From positions 25,875,899-25,939,898 of the forward strand of contig OZ022512.1 in the NCBI GenBank assembly GCA_963989385.1: 64,000 nucleotides of DNA, read 5' to 3'. Below the pieces are notes generated by a model. It searched no databases. It was not told where the DNA came from and was given only the letters and a program-made list of their open reading frames with translations. The position numbers were made by a program, and so were the translations under genes. Each line of letters opens with the position of its first letter. Position 1 is the first letter of the stretch. The stretch comes from Ctena decussata (Eukaryota > Mollusca > Bivalvia > Lucinida > Lucinidae). Positions 1 to 12,040 of this stretch are shown piece after piece.

Positions 1-1047
1 TCCATGAATCAGACCTCGGGCGTATGTACGGCGGAGCAATATGCAGCAAAATCCAACATTTTGTTGTTCGGCCGAAAGTATACGCCGAAGCCGTAGATGT
101 CTAGGTCTACGAATGATAATTAATTCTCGACTGCGACCTTTTTCAGCTGTTGCACGGATTCATTTAATGCTTTGCTGTTGTTAAACAAAAAAATCAATTA
201 TTAATGACGCGACAGAAAATACATTTGCTTCTTCTCTTTTTATTATTTACCCGGTGCGACAGTGCGGCCATCTATGTTTATATCGTTGTTCCTAACAACA
301 GTCGTGTGACGTAAGTAGTCCCACGTCATACATCCGAGGTTGATTCACGGAATTGGCCGAGCGGTGTTCCGATTGCTTTATACCCGAAGTTACCAAAATA
401 AAAATAAAGTAGTACGAAAGCAAAGCGAAAGAATACATTATCGTGATCAGCCTTGGTCGAGTTCGATTACAACTATTGTCTAGCGATAGCATGTCATGGC
501 AGAAGCGGGTCAACTCGGCCTGCTTTCTGTAAGCCTGGGGTCTTCACGGCTCCTGGGTCAACTCGGCCTCAATAATCCCTCAACGGATAACTGCAACTGC
601 AGCTAGACTATGGTAACGGGACGTTCCGGGCCTACAATAATACAATGGCGCTGGGATAGCCGGACCAAGGTGCGGGGCAATTATATTTTACATGTAATTG
701 TTTCCATAGTGCCGGAGTTTTAAGATTGGGGTCCTTTACCCTGTGAGATTTTCTGTAGTATAGGGTCGAAATAAGAGCAAGGTTGTTACCGTCAGCTAAT
801 CATCACAGGTCTCAGAAATGTAAAAAAAAAATCCATTTCTGTAGGTGCGGGTTGTGGATACAAATGACTGGCGCATAGATATATAACCATGCGGCACCAA
901 GGCTAAAACTGATGTTTTCCTTACTCATTTTCATACAACTTCGATATCCTAGTTTATTTGCCACCAGTAAGATTTAATGGCATGACTGAACTGCAAAAAT
1001 ATCGATACCTCACCAGGAGCTAGCTGTAACCGGGGGAACACTTATTA
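1..1047. other. Unassigned non-coding DNA
   Basis: I see no coding region, RNA gene or clear repeat here. Short open frames exist on both strands but lack recognisable domains. The stretch ends at the 3' end of a Penelope-like element. Confidence 0.6.
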
Positions 1048-3745
1048 AAATTTAAAGAGTAACTACACTTAAGGAACTGACTGAATCAGATCCCAAACCC
1101 TATCCCCAACATCAAAGAGAAAGATTGACAAAGACATCCCAATAAACAATAAATTACAAGTGATAAGCCGAGTCAGCAGCTCTTTCCCAAATAGATGGCA
1201 ACTCAGCTATCTTTATTGAACTAAATAATTTAGACCAACAGACGGGTTACAACGGACTAAGCAAATTATATGAAAAAACATTTAACAATTATTTTTACCT
1301 ATTTTCTATTTTTATGATAGAAGGATTAAACTGAGAACACAATAGATTAAACAGCACCGAACATAAAACAAATGCAACCGCAACAAAAGTACCGCCTTGG
1401 GACGGTCAGTAATAACTACTTGGGGGTTTAAACCGGTTTTACTGGGCCAAAACCTTCACCCTCACCCTCCGCTGCGGTGCACACAATTAGTTGATAGTTC
1501 GGTTCGTATGGAGGTCCCCTAACTCATCAGAGAGTCATCACGGTCAACAATTAAGATCAAGAAAAGACCGTGATGAAGCAAGGATGAGGACTCGACAGCC
1601 AAAACATGTTGAGACACCCGGAGATCCCTGGGGCGTCAGCAACACCACTGGAGTACTGGAGCAAAAGAAGACCACCAGTTGAACCCCGGTGGGCCAAGAA
1701 ACAGACAAACATCCGGCCCAACCAACTAATATATAGCTTTATGTAGGGGCTATCATAGAGTCTGAACCCCGACCCACCGGCGTGCAATTAAAGAGGACAG
1801 CAAAGTTGTCAACCGTGATTGGGTTAACCACTAAGCACGCAGACTGTCGCATTACATCTATGTTATAGCCAATGCGTTTAAATCGTATGATAATTTTCTT
1901 AAATTGATCGGGAAATTCTGTTTTCCCTACGATTTTGCGTAATTTATATACTAAGTCACCATAAAATTCAGGTTCCGATAGGCCTTGTTGCAAAAGTGAC
2001 CTTAACCCTATATTATATTTAGAAACCAATTCAAAGTGTCTACGATAAAATTTAGAAAAAGCTTTCCGAAGTTTATGATACCGATACCCCTGCTGTAAAA
2101 GCTTGGCAGTCAAACTTTTATTACGAGCATTGAAGTCAGCCAGATGACTAGACACCCTAGCGAAGCGAATAAGCTGAGAAATGTAAACATAAGAAGTGGT
2201 GCGGGGAACATCACCATCCAAAAACGGAAAATTAACAATGTCGAAATCAAAATCATCGCGTTTGTCATAAATTTTAGATGAAACAAATCCATCTAAAATA
2301 GATAAATGTAAATCCAAAAATGGGGCCTCGGTATCAGTAGTATTTGCTTTATTTAACTGCAATTCAGCAGGATAAATTTGACTAACCATTTCTTCAAAAT
2401 AAGGGTTGTCAATATCTAAAAGGTCGTCCAAGTATCTAGACGTTGAGTTGAATGCTTCAATGACATGAGCTTGAGTATCATCAGAAAGAGACATCATAAA
2501 GTCTCTTTCATAGCAAAATAGAAACAAATCTGCTACAAGAGGAGCGCAATTAGTACCCATCGGAATTCCTATAATTTGTCTGTGTAACTTAGTACCGAAT
2601 CTGATGAAAATGTTATCTAGAAGATATACTAAAGCATCACAAACATTTTGGCAAGACCACATTTTAAACCTTTTTTGGTCATATGAAGTAAAAAAAGCAT
2701 GTTTATCATTGCAAGCAAGATAAAGAGCACCCTCTCTCTGAAAAGTAGTCTCAATTAAATTTATTAGTTTCTTTTTTATTAAATTATGGGGCAAAGTTGT
2801 ATAGAGTGTAGAAAAATCGAATGTAGACAAACTAGACGCGTGATATCCTCTAGCCTTCAGTTTATCAAGAACCTCGGTAGAATTTTTAATTGACCAAAAC
2901 AAATTTTTTCCTGACCGTTCGTAAACTTTTTCACAGTACCTAATTACATGAATTTTGATAGCGGTAAGACAAGAAGTTAATAATTTGGAAAGTTCAGTAG
3001 TGGTACAAGCACTAGAATTAGCAATAAACCTGGCTTTATATGGTCGTTTATGAAGTTTAGGTAACCAGTACATCGTAGGAAGCTTGTCCTGCCGTTCCTC
3101 TACATTTACAGAAAACTTGAGGGCTATATCATTACAGTGCCTAAAGACAACAGACTTTTCGTCTTCTGAAGTCTCTTCATAGGCCTTAGTGCCGCCAAGT
3201 TCTTGTTTCAATGTGTTAATATAGTGTAACCGTCAAACAACGACAACGTTATTTGCAGCCTTGTCTGCTGGAACCAGAACGTACTTACTATGAAACTGCT
3301 GGATACCCAACTTCAGGTGACGGAATGTTGATTTAGGTTTAGGCGGCAAAATATTTGTGTTTTGGGAATAGAATTTAATACGTTTATCCATTACATTAAA
3401 AATGTTCACCTTCCATTCCTTGAAGGCATCAGACTCAACATGTTCCCGCTTGCACCATCGATTACCAAAATCAGTTAAAGAACAGGCTATATCTTCCCTA
3501 CATTTTTTGAAATCAATACGGTTAGGAAATCTATATTTTGGTCCCTTCGAAATAATGTTACGAATTCTTGAATCTAAAAATAATATTAAGATTCCCTGTA
3601 ATGACATGGCCAGCGGCAGGATAGATAAATTTGGAGTCTATACAATCTCATGTATCGGGTGTATTTGTGTGAACATCAAGATCTGAGACCAGTTTATTAA
3701 AGTTAAATATAGTGTTTCTAATTGGTTTGTTATATTTATAACATA
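1048..3745 (-). mobile_element. Penelope-like retroelement, copy 1, 3' portion
   Basis: This is the RT-bearing body and 3' UTR of a Penelope-like element on the minus strand. The 3' UTR (about 1048-1738) matches the second copy at 18130-19030 almost base for base, which fixes the 3' end near 1048, where similarity stops just after the AT-rich run AAATTTAAAGAG. The other end stops at a TGATA target duplication (3746-3750). There the long-TIR element interrupts the reading frame, and the frame resumes at 11149. No GIY-YIG endonuclease domain follows the RT. The assignment to PLEs rests on RT motifs; the clade is not resolved. Confidence 0.85.
1739..3745 (-). pseudogene. Broken Penelope-like reverse transcriptase
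   Basis: The frame encodes an RT that would copy element RNA. The catalytic YLDD box (in SRYLDDLLDIDN), the palm motif GIPMGTNCAPL and the upstream VPADKAANN motif typical of PLE RTs are visible. The largest open piece is 1739-3211 (about 490 codons). It lies in the same frame as 3233-3607, with a single in-frame TGA at 3233-3235 between them. Further upstream there is a frameshift near 3610, where the 3233-3607 frame takes over, and another in-frame TGA near 3648. The N-terminus continues across the inserted element at 11149. The copy is therefore interrupted by two nonsense codons, at least one frameshift and a 7.4-kb insertion, and is presumably inactive. No GIY-YIG module is visible at the C-terminus. 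Confidence 0.85.
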
Positions 3746-3750
3746 TGATA
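3746..3750. repeat. Target site duplication TGATA, left
   Basis: TGATA abuts the CACAGGG end of the long-TIR element and is repeated exactly at 11144-11148. Removing the element plus one copy of TGATA joins the PLE reading frame cleanly. Confidence 0.8.
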
Positions 3751-4358
3751 CACAGGGACCAACCGTAACGCCGGAAAAGCGGTCGAAACGCAGGATTTGC
3801 GGTGTTTTCACGCCGGATTGCGGTATTTTTCGTAGGATTCGCCGCCATTTTTGTTGACAGTTTCCGAGGTGGGTTGAAAAAACTATTTATTTATAACGTA
3901 ATGAGATTTTGTTTGAGCATTAGAACTAGGCTATCCGGATCTACAAAGATGCCTTTAATCGCCAGATCTTCTGTTGGTACATAGATATTGTTGAAATATG
4001 CAATCAGTCAAGGAGAAAATTGTTTTGCATGTTCGGCCAAACGCTCAGACAGCATTTGAAGCATGAGGGTTCGTACTTTTTTCAGTTTCCTTAAGTTTTG
4101 ACCAACTGGTGGATGAATTTGCATTTTTTAATATAACTACATAGTAAACAGCCGATTGCTCATGATTTTTTGTCCGAGGAAGCACAGATCGAAACACAAT
4201 ATGCGAAATTCAAAGTAACGCCGGATAAAGTGGCAACTTCTGGTTTCTCATTTGGCCAGTATTTTCACAGATAAACACATTTAAAAGAGTAAAACGCAGG
4301 TAAAATTCTTATGTCAATACAATTTAGCCTTAAGAAAGGCTGCTCCTGAACACCCACA
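3751..4358 (+). repeat. Left terminal inverted repeat (~600 bp)
   Basis: This arm matches the reverse complement of 10545-11143 along its length, with scattered substitutions and small indels. The outer 100 bp contains several CGCCGGA/GCGGT-type motifs (GTAACGCCGG at both 3764 and about 4217). Similarity fades near 4358. Confidence 0.85.
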
Positions 4359-4626
4359 AGTAGAACTTGACTAGTCCCACATGTGACCCGAGCTGGCGGT
4401 AAGATTACCATTTTATCACTCGGCCAACGAGGCGCCATATATTGTAAGCTCCAGTGAGGTCAGCTTAGTGGTTATCTGTTTAATAAAAAGCTGTTCACTT
4501 ACTTGCCACATATGCAATGAGGTGTTTGGTGTCATTTTTGTATTATTATTCCTTTACTGAATGCTACAATATAAGTTTGAAAGGTAATTATGTCGGTGAC
4601 AAATAAAAGTCATTTCACTTTACTTA

Positions 4627-5006
4627 CACTGTAAAAAATGTGTTTAGATCCAATGCAAAAAAATGCAGTCCGATTTTTTATGTGTTTAAATCGTAACATG
4701 TTCAATTTGCAACATGTTATGGTTTAGGTTTAGAAATTAAACATGTACAAAACTGGTTATATCTACCTTTTTGTTTTGAAAATTTCCTCTGTCAACATTT
4801 TCGTCTCTTATTTTCGTTCTTCAACGGGGAAAAGAGAGAATGGATTCATCAAAAATGCGTAACAGAATAAAACGTAGTTAGCAGACTTTGTCCGGAAAAA
4901 TAATAGAAAAGGCATACATGTTTAGCTATATGACATATTCCTAAACATGTTTACACATAAACATGTAACCACTTGTGTTGTATAGCTAAGCGCGATTTTT
5001 ACAGTG
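4627..5006. mobile_element. MITE with CACTGTAAAAA TIRs
   Basis: The left end CACTGTAAAAAAT is mirrored by ATTTTTACAGTG at the right end, and TA dinucleotides flank both sides. The ~380-bp interior is AT-rich and non-coding, with repeated ACATGTT motifs. This is a non-autonomous TIR element. Confidence 0.7.
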
Positions 5007-5827
5007 TAGTTATCAACTGGAAAAATGGGCTAGCATAAGCTTTGGTATACTGTTGTGGGATTCGCAAAAGGTACCTATTTCCCTAGTTTCCTGACAGACT
5101 AAGACTACAATATTATCTAAGTTTGCACCAAAATAAATATCTTAATTTCTGATGTCCGTTGTTGTCCAAAAATGACCATGTCTCATATACATGTACCAAG
5201 TTGTACTCTCTAAAATATCCTTGTTCCAAGACTCCTTCCAAAATTATTTGGAGACCTCACTCTTAGCTGATGGTCCTCACGATCGCGGTAGCATTGTGCG
5301 TCTGGATACTTCAAGTGATCGATATATCTGATTTGACAATCGAGTTGCACACTTGTGAACATTCTGATTGAAACTATGTCCTTTGTGTGCAACCGTATTT
5401 CTGTATCACTTTTGAGCTTTTGCACAGAAATGAGTTATATATTATAACCTCAAAAGCCAATGTTCCTTTTGCAGCTCTATTAAAATCGTGTCTTCATAAT
5501 AGCTTTTCTGTCAACATGTTCTCTGAAGTTATATTTTGGGTCGTTGGTGGCTGTATGTCGCGATGGTGCTAGGTAGCTTCTAGTGCAGGGGCGTGCTACT
5601 GAATTGGAATATAGTAGGACAAGGGGTTGTTGTGCTTGCAGCAGATGTGGGAAGGGTGGGCTAGGTTTTTAATGTGTGCGTCTTCTTCTTTACGTCAATC
5701 CTATCTTTCATTTTCTAATGCATAATCTCTTGGGAGACCGACTGTTCTTGACTGAAATATTGTGGTTTCCGTCGTTATCACCCAACGGTAGTTGTCAGAT
5801 ACTACTAGCGCGAGCTTGTTTGGTACT
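5007..5827. other. Unassigned interior of the long-TIR element
   Basis: No coding region or repeat was recognised. The short open frames have no domain signature. Confidence 0.5.
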
Positions 5828-5925
5828 GGTTAACCGCTTAAAAGGTTTAAGCCTGCCCAGGAACGGTGTTGACGAATGACCTACTGGCTCAACATGACCT
5901 AAGCTGTCGACGGAGTAGTAGCATC
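5828..5925 (+). repeat. SINE body fragment
   Basis: The segment from GGTACTGGTTAACCGC to AACATGACCTAAGCTGT matches the body of the full SINE at 46867-47137 (about 47018-47105). The tRNA-like head and the tail are missing. Confidence 0.7.
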
Positions 5926-6292
5926 TGACAAACCGTACAAACAAAAGTTTTAGGTCGCAGATAGTTAATAGCAGAACAGGAACCGAACAAGGCACCAAGA
6001 AGAAAAGAAAAGAAGGCTCTGTAGCTATATTTTATGGCTATCTTCATGGTATCTGTGCTGAATCAATGTTTAAGCATTGTAATGACCTAATATGGCGAAA
6101 AAAGAGCTGACTGCTTTGCATTCAAGGCTTATATTATGTTTAGTGACTCGCACTTTATTTTAAATGTTACGTTTCCTGTCGGTGCAATTTGGATTGATTT
6201 ACTGATTGACTGACTGATTGATGGATTAATACTTGCCAGCCAAAAGACACTGCTGAAGCTAACTCTGCAAATAAAGGTTTCACATTAGCATA
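5926..6292. other. Unassigned spacer
   Basis: Nothing recognisable apart from a short TGATTGACTGA-type simple run near 6195-6230. Confidence 0.45.
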
Positions 6293-6294
6293 TA

Positions 6295-6992
6295 CCGTAT
6301 AATGGAAAAATTTCGCGTCGCCAAATTTTCGCGGATTTGCCCCAAAAACATAAGGATTAATTTTCGCGGTTTTTATTTTTCGCGGATGTGAATATCCACG
6401 AAAATAAAAATTGTTTTTGTCCTGTAAAATATTGGCTTGACTGAAAAGTCAAGACGTAAAAGGAGAGAGAAACGTCAAGAAACTGTAATCACTTTACACT
6501 GAACATATTTGTTTAGATAGAATCGGCTCCTTTTGGGTGGATACCAATCCTTATTTCACACAAAAGAACGTAAGATAAACGTTTGTACAAATCAATGTTT
6601 AGTTCACAGAAACAGTCAACTGAAATATGCGAGCAATTGATAGAATGGCTATTGTTCAGGATAAAAGTAAACGGAACTCACAGTCGGTTAAAAGTAATTC
6701 AATTGTACTTGCACAATCAGGGACAAGTGACCGTTAATCAAGTGAAAAAAGTGACAGCATGTTCAAATTATAATTACCTGCTGATTACCAGGTAATGTAA
6801 TTGCGCCGAAAATAATAGCTCTATATCTACCTACTTTTAAGGTTTTGTGAGGCACTTTGAATACGGCAAACCATATGTTTGGACGATTCAAATTTCTTAT
6901 TACTATTTTGTAGAAACATGGAACATATTTTGCGGAGTCCGACCGCGAAATTCCGCGAAAATTAGGCGACGCGAAAAATTTCCATTATACGG
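6295..6992. mobile_element. TA-flanked MITE with ~45-bp TIRs
   Basis: The left end CCGTATAATGGAAAAATTTC and its near-perfect reverse complement ending at 6992 form TIRs of about 45 bp rich in TTTCGCG motifs. TA dinucleotides flank both ends (6293-6294 and 6993-6994), as expected for Tc1/mariner-type targets. The 698-bp interior has no transposase. Confidence 0.85.
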
Positions 6993-7139
6993 TAGTCTTA
7001 TGCAGCAATGTATAATCTCTGGCATGTCTCCTTTAACTAGAGACTATGTTTGTGAAAGACTATGCCTTCAACCTTAAGCGTGAACTAAAGGAGCAAAGCT
7101 TTACAATGTCTAAATCTGAAAAGGGACACAGTGCTATTA

Positions 7140-8188
7140 ATTTTATGAAAATTTCTCAGAAATTAATCAGATTATCTACATACTGATTCCAAGATGTATG
7201 CCACATGTCACAATCCCATCTCAAATGGTTCTCTAGATATTTTGTTAAAATTTTGTTTCATCTAAATATGTGAGTCCTAAAGTAAAAAAAACACAAGAAT
7301 ATTTTCCTCACCTTTACCAAAATATATGATACATTTCGGACTAATAATATACAAAAAAAAAAAAAAAACAGCTTCCTAGAAGTTGGGAAATTATCAAATT
7401 CAAACAAGGGGCATCTCTCCATCATTTTCTAACGAAATTTGCCCAAATGTTAATAAACTCTTCTACATCTGATATTAAAGCTAAATGTTAACATCCTTTC
7501 GCAAATGATTATTCAGATATTGTGCCAATAAGATTTCGATTTTATTTTGATAAAGGGAGGTAACTCTAAAAGTACAAGTTCGACGGCTGAAAAAAAGGGC
7601 TTTCACTTTTTTCATGACCTAACATATATACATTGTAAATTTCAACTTCTACAGCCAGTGGTTCTTGAGCCCATATCTGCATAGGCGACCATCAGGATAA
7701 ATACTCCGTAATTAATTAACACATTTATTTATCTTTGCCAAAACTTTTTGTACATCAAGGACTACTTGTTTTCCAAAAACTGGGCAAACTGGTTCAGAAG
7801 TCGGAAAAATTGCAAATTTGAATCCTGAAGGGCCTAACTCAGTCATTTTCAACCAAATTTGCCCAAAGATTAATCAGATCTTGTACATCTCACCCCAAAA
7901 CTGCATACTAAATATCATTATCCTAGCTTTAATACTTCTTTAGATATTATGGTAACGCGACTTTATCTTAATTTAAGAAAGGGGAGGTAACTATAATAAA
8001 AGTACAAATCTGACAGAGGAAAACAACATGGGTCCCCTCAGTTTTCATGACATATTGGTATATGGGATTGCGAAACCCTAGGCACAATGGTTCTTGAGCC
8101 TAGTAGCTATATCAGTAATGATTGTCAGGGAAATAACTTTCAATTTCCTAGGCGCAATGGTTCTCCAGCCCAGTAGCTGCATCAGGCG
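7140..8188 (+). repeat. Degenerate tandem repeat, ~420-bp unit
   Basis: Landmarks recur about 420 bp apart: TTTGCCCAAA near 7438 and 7857, and GGGAGGTAACT followed by AAAAGTACAA near 7556 and 7983. The unit also contains a repeated 'GGTTCTTGAGCC' box (7662, 8090). About 2.5 diverged units are present. No coding potential is seen. Confidence 0.7.
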
Positions 8189-9056
8189 TTAAGGTGGTGA
8201 TAATCACTGATTTGGGACAATGACAAAAATCTGCATAAAATACTCAAAATAAAACTGATCTTTCCAAAACTTAGCAGATGCCTTGTTTATGTTGTTTCTC
8301 ATAATTTAGAATCCCAAAATGCAGCATTTGTTAATGTTAAAAAGTGTTTTTATAAGAGATCAAAGGGTAATTTTCTGCGAATAAATCTGAAAAAATAATA
8401 TCATTATTGAAAATATACTTAGTGCTTAGAGTACCTTGTTGCATAATGGAGAGCGAGCTAGCAATTATTTTTTCAAACTCTTTCACACATTATCAGGCTG
8501 AGCAGATGAAAAAAAGATGCAGTTTGTGTCCATTTTTTTTTGTCAAAACACACAGGTGAGACAGGTAAGACTATTTTAACAAGGTTGAACAATTTCATTT
8601 ACACACCACTGATCATGTCAGTAATGTATTATTTATATTGTAGGTGTTAACATAGGTATGCTTGCCTACCCTATATTTAATAAAATGCGTCCAGTGTACA
8701 TTTACTTTGTACATGGTTGAACATTTGAGAAAAAGCTACCATTTTCATCTGGTCTACATAACAATTTGAGAAAGAGTTGGAATAAATAATTGCTAGGACG
8801 CTCTTCATTATGCAGTAATGCATCTTCAGCACTACGTAAATTTTCAATAACTATATTATTTTTCAGATTTATTCGCAGAAAATTACCCTTTGATCTTTCC
8901 TTATAAAAACACTTTTTAAGCAGCATGTACGTCTATTTTGTATTCTAAACTGTAAAGAACAACAAAAATAAGAAGTCTGCTAACTTTCAGGGAGATACGT
9001 TACTTTTTTTATGGTTTTATGCAGATTTTTACATTTACCATAAATCACCACCTTAA
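8189..9056. mobile_element. TTAA-flanked foldback element
   Basis: The two arms (about 8193-8545 and 8690-9052) are inverted copies of each other at moderate identity, separated by about 150 bp. The ends read TTAA-GGTGGTGAT and ATCACCACC-TTAA, consistent with a TTAA target as used by piggyBac-like or Kolobok-like transposases. An open frame of 74 codons on the minus strand of the right arm (8702-8926) is partly preserved in the left arm. It has no recognised domain and may be a remnant of the mobilising protein. Confidence 0.7.
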
Positions 9057-9174
9057 GGATGAGATGAAGAACTGACGAACAGATAAGGCGACAGCAACTT
9101 GCCTTTTCAACTTCTTTGAAGTTCTGGGCATAAAAACCGGAAATAAGAAATGCCAGGGGATTCAACCTGGGGTG

Positions 9175-10360
9175 AACCGGGTTCAGAGCAGAAAGGAGTA
9201 CCACAGAACAGCTCTTCAACCTTAGAATCTTGTGTGAAAAGTATCTTAAAAATCAATAAAATCTGTACTATGTCTTCATTAATTTCAAAAAAGCCTCTGG
9301 AAGAGTACGGCATGCAGCCTCATGGGCCACAATGCGGAAGTATCCGTGCAAATCTAGTTTGCACCGTTGAGCAGCTCTGCGTAGAGGCTACAAGTGCATT
9401 CCTGATGAATGGCAGCGCGAAAGAATGATTCAGAACAACAGTTAGAGTAAGGCAAGGATGTCCTTTGTCACCCACCCTGTTCAACATTTTTTCTCGAACT
9501 CATTGTGTCTGATGCTGTGGAAGAACTTGACGAAAGGTTAGCAAAGGCGGCAGAAATATTACGTATCTGCAGTTTGCAGATGACAAAGACGCTCTAGCTG
9601 TGGTAGAGCAGGAACTAGAAGCCCCTGTTGAAAGTCTCGCCAACCGTGCAAAAGGTTTAAGATGAAGATCAGTGCTAAGAAGACTAAACTTATGACAAAC
9701 AGCGCCAATGACATCCAGAGGGAGATCAAGATAAAAGGACAGAAGCTGGGTACTGTAACACGCTTCATATACCTTAGAGCAGTTGTCTCAGATGATGGGT
9801 CTAAACAGGGTGTTCTCTCAAGGATTGAACAGGCCACTTCAGCTTTTATAAAGCTGAAGCCAATTAGGAGAAATAACGGCCTATCTCTTGGATCAAAGGT
9901 AAAACTTATGCGCTCCCTTGTAATTTCCATATTTCTGTATGCCTGTGAATAGCGGATCTTGACAGCAGAGTCAGAGAAACGCAGGCCTTTGAAATGAGAT
10001 GCTACCGAAGATTACTAAACATTTCGTACAAGGCCCATATAACCCATGAAGAGGTTCGCAGAAAGATCAAAGCGGCCATTGAAGAATATAATGAACTTCT
10101 GGCCCTGGTCAATTAACGGAAACCAAGGTGGTTTGTACACGTCTCAAGGTCTTCTGGTTTGGCAAAGACGTTTCTACAGGGCGCAATGAAAGAAGAAGAG
10201 GTAGACAGAAGAAAGGGTGATGACAATGATATTAAAGAGTGGACAAGAATGGATTTCGCCAGCTCAGCTAGGGCAGCTGAAAACAGGACAAGGTGGAAAG
10301 GGATAGTTCTGTGGTGCCCAAACGACCTTGTAAGGTAAAGGGATAGAATAGAATAGAACC
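9175..10360 (+). pseudogene. LINE reverse transcriptase fragment
   Basis: A 5'-truncated non-LTR retrotransposon RT. Recognisable blocks in shifting frames are GFRAERSTTEQLF near 9178, the VRQGCPLSPTLF palm motif near 9450, FADD-like DNA near 9570, a thumb block (TKLMTNSAN near 9690; 9662-9952 is the longest open piece), and a C-terminal region ending near 10340. It ends in a short (GATA)AATAG repeat tail. Frameshifts and stops make it non-functional. Copies of the same family occur at 15792-17305 and 61086-61285. The clade is uncertain. Confidence 0.85.
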
Positions 10361-10544
10361 AGATATTTGTAGTTATTCACAGCTTGGTGAATATATTTCC
10401 GTCACCTGGCCTTTCAACCTAAAAGGAATATGAAACATGCCAGAAGAAGACATGTCTTAAAATAAAAACTGGCGAAAACAAAAATACTCCTGGAAATTTC
10501 CACAAAGAAAATATTGAAAAAATCATGGTGTCTCTCATGGAATG

Positions 10545-11143
10545 CTGAAGGGAGCAGTCTTACGCCTAAACTGCATTAACATAAGTATTTTACCTGTGTT
10601 TTACCCTTTCAGATATGTTTGTCTGTGAAAATACTGGTCAAATGAGAAACCTGAAGTTACCACATTATCCGGCGTTACTTTGAATTTCGCATATTGTGTC
10701 TCAGTCTATGCCTCCTCAGGCAAAAGATCCTATGCAATTGGCTGTTTAAGATGAAGTTTTATTTAAAAATGCAAATTCATCCACCAGTTGGTCAAGAATT
10801 TAAGGAAACTGAAGAAAGTACGAACCCTCTGGCTTCAAATGCTGTCTGAGCGTTTGGCCGAACATGCAAAACAATTTTTTCCTTGACTGATTGTATATTT
10901 CAGCAATATCTATGTACCAACAGAAGATCTGGCGATTAAAGGCATCTATGTAGATCCGGATAGGCTAGTTCTAATGCTCACACAAAATCTCCTTACGTTA
11001 TAAATAAATAGTTTTTTCAACCCACCTCGGAAACTGCCAACAAAAATGGCGGCGAATCCTACGAAAAATACCGCAATCCGGCGTGAAAACACCGCAAATC
11101 CTGCGTTTCGACCACTTTTCCGGCGTTACGGTTGGTCCCTGTG
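10545..11143 (-). repeat. Right terminal inverted repeat (~600 bp)
   Basis: Reverse complement of the left arm at 3751-4358. It ends GGTCCCTGTG at 11143, directly before the TGATA duplication. Confidence 0.85.
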
Positions 11144-11148
11144 TGATA
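11144..11148. repeat. Target site duplication TGATA, right
   Basis: Exact match to 3746-3750. It marks the right junction of the long-TIR element with the PLE. Confidence 0.8.
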
Positions 11149-11412
11149 GGTGGCTCCTTATTCACGAAATAATCCGGGATCGATGCAGTTACAGACCGAT
11201 CCTTAAAAATACTTCGTAGGTCAATAAAATCAATTCCTTTATTTATAAAAGCAATTTTGAGAAAATGTCTTTTATGGTTGATCTCAGATTCGATTAGTGG
11301 ACGAAGAGCATGTTGAGTATAACATCTATAAAAGTCTATTTCTTAGCTTTTTCTGCCTCATATTTTAATGATTTTCCCTGACTTCGTTTGGCCCAATTTC
11401 TAAAAGAGTGAA
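11149..11412 (-). pseudogene. Penelope-like element copy 1, N-terminal fragment
   Basis: Read on the minus strand, this piece encodes the PLE N-terminal region, including FYRCYTQHALRPLIESE and KGIDFIDLRSIFKD, and it continues in frame into the segment starting at 3745 once the long-TIR element is taken out. A frame break lies near 11346, upstream of FYRCYTQ; the frame beyond it (NWAKRSQGKS) is still recognisable to about 11400. The true 5' end and start codon are not clear. Confidence 0.75.
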
Positions 11413-11800
11413 TTCGTGAGTTTGTGAGTGAGTGAGCGTGTGTGCAATTGAGCGAATGAGTATTTGGCGCGGCAGATCGGAAGCGCGGTGCGGTTATGGC
11501 TTTCATACTAGACCTTTAAATACACGATTGGAAAACTCGAGTGCGCCTGATCTACGGCTGCTCAAACGGGTCATGAAATTTGCAAATACACTTTTCGTCA
11601 TTCGTTATTATTGAATAAAACACGTCTATCCGCAAATAACGGCGATTAAATAAAAAAGGAAACGAAGCCAAAATAAAGTTTATATTCATAAAACGTCATT
11701 TTAAAACTGTTTCTTTTCACAAATGGTAGATTGTGTTTATTATCCCCCATACAATAAAAACCCGGATGCATGTCATGCATGCTCTGATATGTCTTCGACA
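11413..11800. other. Unassigned DNA
   Basis: May be 5' flank or UTR of the PLE. No further feature was seen. Confidence 0.4.
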
Positions 11801-11972
11801 AATAATAGATAGATAGATGGTGCATTTTTGCAGAAATATTTACCTAATAAAAAGATCACACAAAAAAACTGAAATTAGTAATCACTTTTATAGATAGATA
11901 GATAAGATAGATAAAAACTGAAATTAGTTATCACTTTAGATAGATAGGATAGGATAGGAGATAGGATTGGAT
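11801..11972. repeat. GATA-rich microsatellite tract
   Basis: Three blocks of (GATA)n and GGATA variants are separated by two copies of an AAAAACTGAAATTAGT(A/T)ATCAC segment (about 11865 and 11914), so the tract has itself been locally duplicated. Confidence 0.8.
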
Positions 11973-12040
11973 AGGATAGATATTTTTACAATTTACAATT
12001 TAGCATATGCACCTCATTCTTTTAAAATATCACAATACAC

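Larger units (their letters stand above)
3751..11143. mobile_element. 7.4-kb long-TIR DNA element inserted in a PLE
   Basis: The element begins CACAGGGACCAACCG and ends with the reverse complement. It has inverted arms of about 600 bp and perfect 5-bp TGATA duplications, and it splits the PLE N-terminal frame. The interior holds no recognisable transposase. It is filled with other mobile DNA: MITEs at 4627-5006 and 6295-6992, a SINE piece at 5828-5925, a tandem repeat at 7140-8188, a foldback element at 8189-9056 and a LINE at 9175-10360. The original element was probably a non-autonomous foldback unit with a much shorter interior. A 5-bp duplication with a CAC-starting end resembles Transib-type elements, but the end is not their consensus, so the superfamily is left open. 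Confidence 0.8.

Noticed and set aside
292..513. A 73-codon minus-strand frame
   Set aside because: Short, no domain, and consistent with chance in this region.
3751..11143. hAT assignment from a CAGGG end
   Set aside because: The duplications are 5 bp (TGATA), not 8 bp, and the mirrored end starts two bases further out (CACAGGG).
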